From Tateyamaria omphalii (lineage in GTDB: Bacteria > Pseudomonadota > Alphaproteobacteria > Rhodobacterales > Rhodobacteraceae), in NCBI RefSeq assembly GCF_019802125.1, contig NZ_JAHVHT010000001.1:1240001-1304000 (forward strand): 64,000 nucleotides of DNA, written 5' to 3'. This document shows positions 26,740-35,774 of the stretch, piece by piece (position 1 is the first letter of the stretch; each line of letters opens with the position of its first letter). The translations under genes were made by a program, and so were the position numbers. The notes under the pieces were generated by a model. That model saw only the letters and a list, made by a program, of their open reading frames with translations. It searched no databases and was not told where the DNA came from.

Positions 26740-28047
26740 TCACTCATTGGCGCTGAGGTCAAAGTTTTCACCAGGGAAGTACTTTGCGAGGCGCACATCG
26801 GCAGCCCGTGCGTGACCTTCCATCCCTTCAAGCCGTGAAATCCGTGCGGTAGCCTCAGCAACCCGTTTTGACCCTTCGCGCGTTGCACGCTGCCATGTCA
26901 CGATTTTCATGTATTTATGGACAGACAACCCGCCTGTGTAGTTCGCTGCACGCGATGTCGGCAGAACGTGGTTCGTGCCGGACGCCTTGTCGCCGTACGA
27001 TACCGTGGTTTCTTCCCCCAGAAAGAGCGACCCGTAGCACGTCAATCGGTCGAGCCACCAATCCAGGTCTTCCGCCTGTACCGTCAGGTGCTCGGGCGCG
27101 TAGTCGTCCGAACACGCCGCCATCTCTTCACGGTCTGCGCACAGGATCACCTCGGCATAGTCGCGCCAGGCAGCCGTCGCGTTCTCTCGGTTCAGCTCGG
27201 GCAGATCGTCGATGAGCTTTGGCACCATGCCCATCACGGTCTCGGCCAGATCACGGCTGTCGGTGACCAGCCAAACGGGCGAGTTGTAGCCATGCTCGGC
27301 CTGGCTGACCAAATCGGTTGCCACGATGTGGGCGTCGGCCTGGCTATCGGCAAGGATCAGGCTATCGGTCGGACCTGCAATCATGTCGATGCCAACGCGG
27401 CCAAACAGGATGCGCTTGGCTTCGGCTACGAATTGGTTGCCCGGACCGACAAGGATGTTGGCTTTGGGCAGTCCAAAGAGACCGAAAGTCATGGCCGCCA
27501 CGCCCTGCACACCGCCCATCGCCATGATCTTGTCTGCGCCACAGATGTGGGCGGCGTAAACGATGGCCGGGGCCACGCCCACGCCGGGCCGCGGCGGCGA
27601 ACAGGCCGTGATGTGCTTGCAACCCGCGACCTTGGCCGTGGTCACAGTCATGATCGCGCTCGCCACATGGCTGTAACGACCGCCGGGCGCATAGCAGCCC
27701 GCCGCATCGACCGGGATTGCCTTTTGACCCGCGATCAGACCCGGAACGACCTCCATCTCGACATTCGCGACCGTCTGCTTCTGCGTTTCGGCAAAACGGC
27801 GCACGTTGTCGTGGGCAAACTGAATATCGGCCTTCAGCTTCTCGGGCACGAGGGCGCATGCAGCTTCGATCTCTTCGTCGGTCAGAAGAATATTGCCGTC
27901 GTACTTGTCGAATTTCGCCGCGTATTCCAGCGCTGCCTCGTCCCCGCGCTCTTCGATGTCGTTCAGGATGCCGGTCACAATGTCGTGGACATCGGACGCA
28001 CCGGACGTTGCCGTGAGTGTTGCTTTCTTGAGGTATTCGCGTGCCAT
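26740..28047 (-). CDS. hpsN: Sulfopropanediol 3-dehydrogenase (histidinol-dehydrogenase family)
   Basis: 435 residues of the histidinol dehydrogenase fold, used here probably to oxidise R-DHPS to R-sulfolactate in two NAD steps. Zinc-site regions are SQAEHGYNSP, DYAPEHLTV and KASGTNHVLPT; the NAD region includes VPVDAAGCYAPGGRY-type sequence and ILVGPGNQFVAEAKR. The hisD role is less likely because the gene stands with comDE and an alcohol dehydrogenase and no other his gene. AGGG precedes the ATG at 28047. Confidence 0.85.
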   Translation of the reverse strand: MAREYLKKATLTATSGASDVHDIVTGILNDIEERGDEAALEYAAKFDKYDGNILLTDEEIEAACALVPEKLKADIQFAHDNVRRFAETQKQTVANVEMEVVPGLIAGQKAIPVDAAGCYAPGGRYSHVASAIMTVTTAKVAGCKHITACSPPRPGVGVAPAIVYAAHICGADKIMAMGGVQGVAAMTFGLFGLPKANILVGPGNQFVAEAKRILFGRVGIDMIAGPTDSLILADSQADAHIVATDLVSQAEHGYNSPVWLVTDSRDLAETVMGMVPKLIDDLPELNRENATAAWRDYAEVILCADREEMAACSDDYAPEHLTVQAEDLDWWLDRLTCYGSLFLGEETTVSYGDKASGTNHVLPTSRAANYTGGLSVHKYMKIVTWQRATREGSKRVAEATARISRLEGMEGHARAADVRLAKYFPGENFDLSANE

Positions 28048-28137
28048 TTGGTGCCCTGATCAGCCGGTCGTTGGGCGCACGCTAGGGCGAGGCCACCGGC
28101 AGGTGCAAGGTCCGCGCGGGGCGCTTCATTGAGTTTC

Positions 28138-28179
28138 AAAAACAGGTCGGCCCATCTTTCGAAATTCAAAAGATGGGCC
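28138..28179 (-). terminator. Rho-independent terminator after idh
   Basis: 11-bp stem GGCCCATCTTT (28149-28159) with AAAGATGGGCC (28169-28179). On the reverse strand it is followed, after ACCTG, by TTTTT (28142-28138). It separates idh from the downstream hpsN unit; T-rich sequence on the other side would let it act in both directions. Confidence 0.85.
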
Positions 28180-28250
28180 GCTGTTTTGTCTCATTTTTAG
28201 CTACTTTGCAGTTGCAGCATTCACATCCTGAATATTGGAGGTGGACGGAC

Positions 28251-30476
28251 TCAGCCGTCGATCAGGGCATTCAGGGTAGCGGACGGGCGCATAACGGCGG
28301 CGACTTTCGCATCGTCCGTGTTGTAGTAGCCACCCAGATCCACCGCAGCACCGCGACCTGCCATCATCTCGGTCGAGATGGTGTCAGCCTGCCCGCCCAA
28401 TGCAGTGGCCAACGCGGCGAAGGTTGCCGCCAGCTCTGCATCATCGGTTTGTGCAGCCAGCGCTTCGGCCCAGTAAAGGGCAAAGAAGAAGTGGCTGTCG
28501 CGGTTGTCGGGCTGGCCGACCTTCCGGCCCGGCGATTTGCCCTCGCCCAGCAACTTGATAATGGCAGCATCCGCCGCATCGCCCATGATGGTGGCCTTGG
28601 TATTGCCATGCGCCTCTCCAAAGAAGCGCAGGCTTTCTGCGATGGCGCAGAATTCGCCAAGCGAGTCCCAGCGAAGGTGGTTTTCTTCCATCAACTGCTG
28701 CACGTGCTTGGGCGCAGAGCCACCTGCCCCCGTCTCGAACATGCCGCCGCCGTTCATCAGTTTGACCACTGACAGCATCTTGGCCGAGGTGCCGACCTCA
28801 AGGATCGGGAACAGGTCGGTCAGGTAATCGCGCAGCACGTTGCCGGTGATCGCGATGCAGTTGTCGCCTTTGGTGATCACCTCAAGCGCGTGGCGCGTGG
28901 CGGCAGCCGGTGCCATGATCTGGAAGGTGTCCGTCTTGCCCTTCTCCGCCAGGATCGGCGTGATCATCTTGATCAGTTCGGCATCGTGGCCGCGCGTTTC
29001 GTCCAGCCAGAAGACCGACGCGTAGCCTGTTGTCGCTTCGCGCGAAATCGCCAGATCAACCCAGTTCACAACGGCTTCTTTGCGGGTAGACGCCATGCGC
29101 CAGATGTCACCCGTTTCCACGTCGTGGCTGGTCAGCACGTCGCCATTGGCCGCGATCACCTTCACGCTGCCGGCGGCGGGAATTTCAAAGGTCGTCGGGT
29201 GCGACCCGTACTCTTCAGCCTTTTTCGCCATCAGGCCGATGTTCTGAACGGTGCCTGCTTTGGTCACGTCCAGCGCGCCATTGGCTTTGAAGAAATCGAC
29301 CGTTTCGGCATAGACCGGGGCATAGGAGCTGTCGGGGATCACGCAGTTCGTATCGCCTTCGTTGCCGTCCGGCCCCCAACCCTTGCCGCCCGCGCGCAGC
29401 ACGGCGGGCATTGAGGCGTCGATGATCACGTCCGACGGCACGTGCAGGTTGGTGATGCCCTTGTCGGAATTTACCATATACATCGGCGGACGGTCGGCCA
29501 TGACCGCGTCGATCTCGGCCTGGATCTCAGCGCCCTTGTCCATGCCTGCGATGACTTCGAGCATGGTGCCAAGACCCGAGTTCGGGTTCACGCCCGCGGC
29601 GGTCAGCTCCGCCCCGTACTTGTCGAACACTGGCTTGAGATAGGCGCGCACGGCGTGGCCGAAGATGATCGGGTCCGACACCTTCATCATCGTGGCTTTC
29701 ATGTGCAGCGAGAACAGCGTGCCGTCAGCCTTGGTCTCGTCAATCGCTTTTGCAAGGAAGTCCATCAGCGCGGCGCGGGACATGAAGGTTGCGTCGACAA
29801 TCGCGCCCTCGGGCATGTCGATGCCGTCCTTCAGCACGGTGACTGCGCCGTCGGCGGCGGTGTGCTCGATCTTCAACGCGCCGGCTTGGGCGGCAGTCAG
29901 CGTTACCGATTTTTCGTTCGACCGGAAATCGTTGGCGCCCATGGTGGACACCTTGGTCTTGCTGTCTGCTGTCCATGCACCCATCGAATGCGGGTTGTCC
30001 TTGGCATAGGCTTTGACCGCGGCAGGCGCGCGGCGGTCAGAGTTACCTTCGCGCAGAACCGGGTTCACGGCCGAGCCCTTGATCGCGTCATAGCGGGCGC
30101 GGATGTCCTGCTCTTTGTCCGTCGCCGGTGCTTCGGGGTAGTCGGGAATGTCGAACCCCTGCCCCTGCAATTCCTTGATCGCGGCCTGAAGCTGCGGGAC
30201 CGAAGCCGAGATGTTCGGCAGTTTGATAACGTTCGCCTCTGCCGTTTTCACCAGCTGGCCAAGAGCCGCCAGATCATCGCTTTGTGCCTGTTCGGCCGTC
30301 AGCCGTTCGGGGAACGTTGCAAGAATGCGCCCGGCCACCGAGATATCGCGCGTCGACACGTCGATGCCCGCAGCGGAGACGAACTTGCGCACGATGGGCA
30401 AGAGCGAGGCCGCGGCGAGTTGCGGTGCTTCGTCAGTGACGGTGTAGATGATATCGGGTGCGGCGTCTTGGGACAT
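28251..30476 (-). CDS. Monomeric NADP-dependent isocitrate dehydrogenase
   Basis: TCA-cycle enzyme oxidising isocitrate to 2-oxoglutarate with NADP. The 741-residue length and blocks LRVREGNSDRRAP-like (NPVLREGNSDRRAP), FSLHMKATMMKVSDPIIFGH and RDNRDSHFFFALYWAEALA mark the monomeric IDH-II family, unrelated in size to the dimeric Icd. The start MSQDAAPDIIYTVTDEAP at 30476 is used; the open frame continues to 30575 without support. A strong terminator follows. Confidence 0.96.
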   Translation of the reverse strand: MSQDAAPDIIYTVTDEAPQLAAASLLPIVRKFVSAAGIDVSTRDISVAGRILATFPERLTAEQAQSDDLAALGQLVKTAEANVIKLPNISASVPQLQAAIKELQGQGFDIPDYPEAPATDKEQDIRARYDAIKGSAVNPVLREGNSDRRAPAAVKAYAKDNPHSMGAWTADSKTKVSTMGANDFRSNEKSVTLTAAQAGALKIEHTAADGAVTVLKDGIDMPEGAIVDATFMSRAALMDFLAKAIDETKADGTLFSLHMKATMMKVSDPIIFGHAVRAYLKPVFDKYGAELTAAGVNPNSGLGTMLEVIAGMDKGAEIQAEIDAVMADRPPMYMVNSDKGITNLHVPSDVIIDASMPAVLRAGGKGWGPDGNEGDTNCVIPDSSYAPVYAETVDFFKANGALDVTKAGTVQNIGLMAKKAEEYGSHPTTFEIPAAGSVKVIAANGDVLTSHDVETGDIWRMASTRKEAVVNWVDLAISREATTGYASVFWLDETRGHDAELIKMITPILAEKGKTDTFQIMAPAAATRHALEVITKGDNCIAITGNVLRDYLTDLFPILEVGTSAKMLSVVKLMNGGGMFETGAGGSAPKHVQQLMEENHLRWDSLGEFCAIAESLRFFGEAHGNTKATIMGDAADAAIIKLLGEGKSPGRKVGQPDNRDSHFFFALYWAEALAAQTDDAELAATFAALATALGGQADTISTEMMAGRGAAVDLGGYYNTDDAKVAAVMRPSATLNALIDG

Positions 30477-30780
30477 GGGGCGATCTTTCGCTTGTTTCGG
30501 GTTCTTGGCGCTTGGCGTGTCGCTCTGCACACCATTGTATACCGTGCACATAACGGCTCGCGTCCAAAGGCTCAATGCCAGTCACGCAGGCGCGACAATT
30601 CTATCCGATCTTCCGTACTTGCGCGCGCAAATTGTGTTCAAGCCAACTGCCCGAGCGCAAAGCATCCACTGTGCCAGCTTGAGGTTCTAAAATCCTCGGA
30701 ATGGTTGAAACTACTCAAAGTTTTCACGTTGCACAGTTGACGGACATGCTTCCTGGCGCAATGCTCAAGAAATGAGCGGA
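30477..30780. other. Divergent intergenic region, nothing specific recognised
   Basis: About 300 bases between the divergent idh and small secreted-protein genes. It should hold both promoters, but I see no clear operator, RNA gene or repeat. Confidence 0.5.
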
Positions 30781-31155
30781 ATGAAAACGATAATCGCCGC
30801 CGGAGCAGTCGTAGTGGGCATGGCAAGCGCCGCCGTGTCACATGATGCACTCGCCTACACATTTGCCGAGTGCACCGGACGCTTCTCTGCGGAAATGGAA
30901 CATGCATGGCTGATGAACGACCCTGGCGCGTCGGATCACGAAACCGACCGGGCGTCCTTTGCCTTACTCACATCTGCGACGATGGCGCCCGGCGAGGGGC
31001 GCAGCATTCTCAACCACCGGATCGAGGTGAAGCTGGCGCATGCAGCGCTCTTGCAGCAGGCATCGTTTGGGACCACACCGAAACGAGCCCACTCTGCGCA
31101 ACAGGTTGCTCAGCGACATATAGCGGCCTGCCGCACTCTGCTTCTGGGCAGCTAG
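30781..31155 (+). CDS. Small secreted protein of unknown function
   Basis: 124 residues with a signal peptide (MKTIIAAGAVVVGMASAAVS, cleavage likely near residue 20-26). The mature part is helical, with two cysteines (AECTGRF and AACRTLL) that could pair. No domain recognised. ATG at 30781 is preceded by GCGGA; an ATG at 30772 in frame is also possible. It converges with the PNPOx-like gene, four bases apart. Confidence 0.7.
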   Translation: MKTIIAAGAVVVGMASAAVSHDALAYTFAECTGRFSAEMEHAWLMNDPGASDHETDRASFALLTSATMAPGEGRSILNHRIEVKLAHAALLQQASFGTTPKRAHSAQQVAQRHIAACRTLLLGS

Positions 31156-31159
31156 GCCG

Positions 31160-31714
31160 CTACGGCGCACGCCAGTTGCCGACCCAATTGTCGTGGCGCG
31201 CATATTCGGCACGGCGGTGCCGGTCTCCCAGATGCACGAGGTCGATATGATCGATCATGCAGCGCAGAACGGCGAAGCGATCTCGCTCCGGCGGTTTGTC
31301 GTAGGCGTGGACATGTTCGATTGGCGTGCCGGGATCAGGCACAGTTCCATACGACACGCGCGAGGACGGCGGCACCTTGGCCCAGGCATCTTCAACGCCC
31401 TCTCCGCTCAGGATTTCAACCCTGGTTGTGAGCCGGATCTGCAGGTTCGATTTCGGGATCCAGATGTGGAGCGCTGCGATGGGCGAAGCGCGCAAGGCTG
31501 TCACCTTGGGCGTGACGATGTCCGTATGAGCCTCAACCACTGCCTCTTCCTGCGACGCGCGCCTTAACGCAACCGTCCGCGCCTCGGGCACACCCGCAGG
31601 AGATACAGTGGCAAAGGTCGGGTAGCGTGCCGGCGACCTGCTGTCGGCCACACCCCTGCGCAAGAGCTGCCACGCATCATTCAGAAAGGCTGCAAGATCG
31701 TTGGGATCACTCAT
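31160..31714 (-). CDS. PNPOx-like flavin-binding protein
   Basis: 184 residues of the pyridoxamine 5'-phosphate oxidase-like split-barrel family (alr4036/PF12766 type): YPTFATVSPAGVPEARTVAL, then ALHIWIPKSNLQIRLTTRVE. FMN binding is expected; no proven substrate. It lacks the full C-terminal PdxH signature. The start overlaps the preceding lipocalin-like gene by eight bases, making it the last member of the reverse run from the ABC1 kinase. Confidence 0.8.
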   Translation of the reverse strand: MSDPNDLAAFLNDAWQLLRRGVADSRSPARYPTFATVSPAGVPEARTVALRRASQEEAVVEAHTDIVTPKVTALRASPIAALHIWIPKSNLQIRLTTRVEILSGEGVEDAWAKVPPSSRVSYGTVPDPGTPIEHVHAYDKPPERDRFAVLRCMIDHIDLVHLGDRHRRAEYARHDNWVGNWRAP

Positions 31715-32747
31715 AGCCTGTCATCTCCAAGTATCCTACTCCGCTGTGGCTGCCGGAAATCGAAACGGGTCCTTCCCAATATGGAATTGTCAACGGCATC
31801 CAAGCCGCGCCGTTCAGTGCGGCGACATGTGCATCCACCCCGCGATCCGGCAGACGCACGCGCCATCTGGTGGGCACGTCCCGTCCGGCCACGGACGTCA
31901 CACCGAGCGGTTCAGCAGTGAACGCACCGTCGGGATAGGCGGTGGTCGTCCCATCGGCAGCAATCCAGGTGGAAGCCGTGAATTGGCTGCCATCTCGCTG
32001 ACGCAATTGAAACCCCATCATCTTTTCCCCATTGTCGAAGGACAGCGAAAACCAGTCCCACCCGGTCTGCGTCTCGGACAGGGGTTGGGACGACCACTCC
32101 CGGTCCAACCAAGCGTGCCCCGTGACCTCGACCGGCCCGGTTGGAAGCTGCAATGTGCCTGTGATCTGGTAAAAGGGCTGTGAATAGTAGTAGCTGGATT
32201 GCCCCTCCGCCGACTTGACCGAATACCCGCCCTGCCCCTGAAAGACCAAGGGACCCTGCGCATCCAGCACCATGTCATAGGCAAAATCCGGTCCCTGCGC
32301 GCGCAGTGCAAGCTTGTCGATGCTGGGCCCTTCCATGGCCCATTCGTCGATCCACGCCCGAAACGGCTCTGCCACAACTCCGGCCACGCCCGTTCCACCG
32401 CGCGCAAACCGTTCGGTCGCAAAATGCGCGTTGGGCGTGGTGACTGCGGCGTGGGCAAACCAGACCTGAGGCGATTGCCACCCCTCATCCTCGCCGGGTG
32501 CAAGCGCGGACCGGAACAGTGTCCATTGCAGCCCGTAGGATGTGCCATTGGCGTCGGTCAGGTTCGCCGTCAGATACCACCACTCGATCCTATAGTCAGG
32601 ATGTGGCCCGTGATCGGCCGGGAAATCGAATTCCGGGTCAGGCTGCGGAATGGCGAAGCCCTCGGCGTCACTCCCGAGACCCGCAAATCCTTGGGCGAAA
32701 GACGCGAAGGGCCACAACAAAAGGAGCAGGGCGATCCTAACGTTCAT
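31707..32747 (-). CDS. Secreted AttH/CrtC-like lipocalin-domain protein
   Basis: 346 residues with a signal peptide (about 1-18, ending SFAQ). The body matches the AttH/carotenoid-hydratase-like beta-barrel family: DYRIEWWYLTANLTDANG, then HAWLDREWSSQPL and GWDWFSLSFDNGEKMMGF. AttH-type proteins are encoded with an ABC export pair, as here. A carotenoid hydratase role is unlikely because no carotenoid genes are near. The ATG at 32747 overlaps the permease stop by 11 bases; the alternative TTG is at 32753. Confidence 0.8.
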   Translation of the reverse strand: MNVRIALLLLLWPFASFAQGFAGLGSDAEGFAIPQPDPEFDFPADHGPHPDYRIEWWYLTANLTDANGTSYGLQWTLFRSALAPGEDEGWQSPQVWFAHAAVTTPNAHFATERFARGGTGVAGVVAEPFRAWIDEWAMEGPSIDKLALRAQGPDFAYDMVLDAQGPLVFQGQGGYSVKSAEGQSSYYYSQPFYQITGTLQLPTGPVEVTGHAWLDREWSSQPLSETQTGWDWFSLSFDNGEKMMGFQLRQRDGSQFTASTWIAADGTTTAYPDGAFTAEPLGVTSVAGRDVPTRWRVRLPDRGVDAHVAALNGAAWMPLTIPYWEGPVSISGSHSGVGYLEMTGYE

Positions 32748-35106
32748 GGGCAAACACCTTGAGCAAAGCGTTGGGCGGGGTGCGCATCAAACGCCACGCC
32801 GGCCAGGCCGCTGCTGCGCTGGCAGCAAGAAGGGCGTAGATCCCGAGCCGTCCATAGTCGACCGGAAACAGGAACATGGGCAGACGCCACCCAAATGCCT
32901 CGACATTGATGATCGCCAGCAGAACCCAGGCCAGGCCCAAGCCCACCGGTATCGCGAACACAAACACGACCGCAGCAAAAACCACGGTTCGCAAAAGCTC
33001 CAGCCGCCCGATACTGCGGCGTGTCAAGCCAAGCGCCCAGACAGGCGCGAGTTGCGGTATGCGCAGATCGGCGAGGGTCAAAAGGCTCATGAGCATGGCG
33101 AAGCCTGCAACGCCGAGGGTCAGGACATTCAAGGCGGCCGTGACGGTAAAGGTGCGTTCGAACACTTGAAGCGAAAACGCCTTTAGCGCGGCCTGGTTGG
33201 TGATGGCACTTTCAGGCAGGTTCAATTGGTCCGTCAGAATTTCGCGCACCCCTGCCGCATCGTCGGTACGAATACCGAACTGACGTGGTTGCACGTCGGG
33301 ATAGAGCATGCCGAACAGGCTTTCGCCCACGATCACCTGGCCCTTGGGGTTGCCGTAATCCGCGACAATCGCCGCGATGGGCAGGGAGCGGCCGGGCGTG
33401 ATTTCGACCTGATCATCCAACCATAGTCCGGATCGGCGTGCCAACTGCTCGTTCACAACCACCGCAGTCCCGGCCGCAACAGCATCCCAGGCCTCTGCCC
33501 GTTCATCCAGAAAGATCCAATTGTTGCGATAAGTTGGCCCAACGCGCACCCCGAACAAGCGGGCTGGTTGGTTGGCGACTTGCATGTCAACCACCAGCAA
33601 CGGCAACACATCCGCCCCAGCAGAGGTCAGTCGCGCTTCGATCTCTTGAGCGGCTGCAGCACCGTCCGTTTGCACATAGAGCTCTGGCGCAAGGCGCTGG
33701 TCGAGAAAGGATACGAATGTCAGGCGGAAACTCGACACCATCGTCGCCACGCCGATATTGGCCGAGATAGCCAACAACAACGCCATGAGCGCAAGGCTGA
33801 GCCCCGGCAATTGCTGCCGGGTGTCAGCCCAGAACCAACGTGCCACGGGCGACCGTGCGCCATTCTGCGCAAGCCGCAACAGGGGCGAAATCACAACGGG
33901 AAGGATCAGTGCCGCACCGATCAGGAAACATCCCAGCAAAGCGAAACCAGCCAGCAGCCCCTGCCCGAACCCTGCCAGAAAGCCGGCCGCAGCAAAGAGC
34001 ACCAGTGCGCAGCTCCCCTGTACCAAATGACCGCCGCGCGATGTCATCGCCCATGCCCGAGGGCGTGCGCTGGCCAGCAACGGCATACGGGCAATCCGCC
34101 ACAGGCGTGCGGCAGCGGCGGCGAGCGCACCCAGCACAGCGATCGCGAGCCCGGATCCCCACCAAGAGAGCCGGAATTGCAAACTGCCCGACACCTCCGC
34201 TCCGTAAAGTCCACGCAACGTGATCGCGACATCCGGCAGCAACGCAGCAGCGACAACGTAGCCCAAAATGATACCCAACCCGGCACCGATCAGGGCAAGA
34301 AGCAGAATTTCGATCACCATGAGCACGATCAACTGTGGCAACGGTACTCCGAGCGCACGCAGCGTCCGCACCACCCCCCTGCGTTGTTCAAAGGCGAGGC
34401 CGATGGTGCTGTACACGATGAACAGCCCTACCGCGAAGCTGAGCAAGCCAAAGGCCGTCAGGTTCAGATGAAAGCTGTCAGTCAACTCGCCCACATCAGC
34501 AGTCTGGCTGGCGGGTTGCAACCTCAGATGCGGTGTCACGTCTGCCAGATCTGGCCGCACAAGCGGTTGAGCAGGCAGCACGAGCAATCGGTTCAGGTCG
34601 TCCCGGCCAAGCAACCGCTGCGCAACTCCGATATCCGTCACAGCCAGGTTCGGTGCAATGCCCGTATCGATATTCACAGATATGTCGGGCGGTAGGTTTG
34701 CAGCCGTTTCTTCGCTCGCAATCACCTGCACATCGCCGAGAAGAAGGGTCGGATCCCCGCCTTGTCCCGTTCCGAAACCAGCCGGCGAGGACAGCGGATC
34801 GAACCCCAGTATGCGCACGCCATCAAGCCGTCCCTCGATGACCGGAGCCACCAACCAACCCGCACGTCGCAGCGTAACAAAATCCGCCTGCGCGATACGG
34901 TCACCGCTTACAGGCACAATCTGATCATACTGCCCTTCACCCAGTGTAGCGGCCGCTGCATCATAGCTGGCTCGGGCCTCGGCATTTATGGCCTGCACGC
35001 CCGACCAGAGTGCCGTCGCAAGAGCCAGTCCAGCCAGAAAAGCAAAGAGCTGGAGCGGGTTGCGCCGCCAATGCGACATCAATGCCGCAAGACAGGCACG
35101 CGTCAC
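32737..35106 (-). CDS. FtsX-like ABC transporter permease (large)
   Basis: 789 residues with an N-terminal membrane anchor (LFAFLAGLALATALWSGVQA), a periplasmic domain, two membrane blocks (around 215-440) and a C-terminal FtsX/MacB-like block (about 670-780). This is the double-FtsX layout of transporters that handle lipoproteins or other envelope substrates rather than solute import. Translation starts with GTG at 35106, overlapping the ATPase stop (GTGA). The order ATPase, permease, AttH-like protein resembles attEFGH. Confidence 0.85.
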   Translation of the reverse strand: MTRACLAALMSHWRRNPLQLFAFLAGLALATALWSGVQAINAEARASYDAAAATLGEGQYDQIVPVSGDRIAQADFVTLRRAGWLVAPVIEGRLDGVRILGFDPLSSPAGFGTGQGGDPTLLLGDVQVIASEETAANLPPDISVNIDTGIAPNLAVTDIGVAQRLLGRDDLNRLLVLPAQPLVRPDLADVTPHLRLQPASQTADVGELTDSFHLNLTAFGLLSFAVGLFIVYSTIGLAFEQRRGVVRTLRALGVPLPQLIVLMVIEILLLALIGAGLGIILGYVVAAALLPDVAITLRGLYGAEVSGSLQFRLSWWGSGLAIAVLGALAAAAARLWRIARMPLLASARPRAWAMTSRGGHLVQGSCALVLFAAAGFLAGFGQGLLAGFALLGCFLIGAALILPVVISPLLRLAQNGARSPVARWFWADTRQQLPGLSLALMALLLAISANIGVATMVSSFRLTFVSFLDQRLAPELYVQTDGAAAAQEIEARLTSAGADVLPLLVVDMQVANQPARLFGVRVGPTYRNNWIFLDERAEAWDAVAAGTAVVVNEQLARRSGLWLDDQVEITPGRSLPIAAIVADYGNPKGQVIVGESLFGMLYPDVQPRQFGIRTDDAAGVREILTDQLNLPESAITNQAALKAFSLQVFERTFTVTAALNVLTLGVAGFAMLMSLLTLADLRIPQLAPVWALGLTRRSIGRLELLRTVVFAAVVFVFAIPVGLGLAWVLLAIINVEAFGWRLPMFLFPVDYGRLGIYALLAASAAAAWPAWRLMRTPPNALLKVFAHER

Positions 35107-35774
35107 GCCAGTTGCCCCCGGCTGAGATGCAGGCGACGATCCATGCGGGCGGCGATGCCCGGCGAATGGGTCACCAGCAAAAGGCCCGCCCCCGTGTCCG
35201 CAACAAGAGCCAGCAACTGTTCCAGCACCTCATCGGCCGTGCCTTCATCCAAATTACCGGTTGGTTCATCTGCCAACAAAACGCGGGGACGCACGGCCAG
35301 TGCACGTGCGATGGCAACACGCTGTTGCTGACCACCCGACAATGCCTCAGGGTATTTTTTCAACTGCTCGGACAGGCCCAGCTTTTCCGTCAAATCGTCA
35401 ATGAACGGTGCATCCACTCGCCCTGCAAGCCGCGCTTGAAAGGCGATGTTGTCGGCCACGTTCAGCGACGGGATGAGGTTGAATTGCTGAAAGACCACGG
35501 CCAGCTCCTTGCATCGGACCGCGGCGCGCTCAGTGTCGGACATGGGCACAAGATCCTTCCCCGCAACCAGAACCTCACCTTCGTCCGCCGTCTCCAGACC
35601 GCCGGCGATGTGGAGAAGCGTGCTTTTCCCACTGCCGGACTCGCCTGTCAGGGCAAGGGTCTCTCCGGCCGAGAGGTTCAGTTCAATGCCCCGAAGAACC
35701 GGCACCGGACCATCCACACCGGGAAACGACTTTGCTACCCCTGCCAACTGCAGGATGGGCCTTGTATTCGTCAT
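35103..35774 (-). CDS. LolD/MacB-type ABC transporter ATPase
   Basis: 223 residues. Walker A GESGSGKSTLLHIAG, signature LSGGQQQRVAIARAL and Walker B RVLLADEPTGNLDEG are all intact. It should power the adjacent FtsX-like permease. Overlaps of four bases with both neighbours (ABC1 kinase upstream, permease downstream) indicate one coupled transcript. Confidence 0.92.
   Translation of the reverse strand: MTNTRPILQLAGVAKSFPGVDGPVPVLRGIELNLSAGETLALTGESGSGKSTLLHIAGGLETADEGEVLVAGKDLVPMSDTERAAVRCKELAVVFQQFNLIPSLNVADNIAFQARLAGRVDAPFIDDLTEKLGLSEQLKKYPEALSGGQQQRVAIARALAVRPRVLLADEPTGNLDEGTADEVLEQLLALVADTGAGLLLVTHSPGIAARMDRRLHLSRGQLA

Noticed and set aside
26740-28047. hisD (histidinol dehydrogenase of histidine biosynthesis)
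   Set aside because: The fold is shared, but adjacent comDE and alcohol dehydrogenase genes and the lack of his genes favour HpsN. An enzyme assay could overturn this.
29442-30740. 432-codon forward open frame
   Set aside because: Antisense to the monomeric isocitrate dehydrogenase gene, which has clear family motifs in the other strand.
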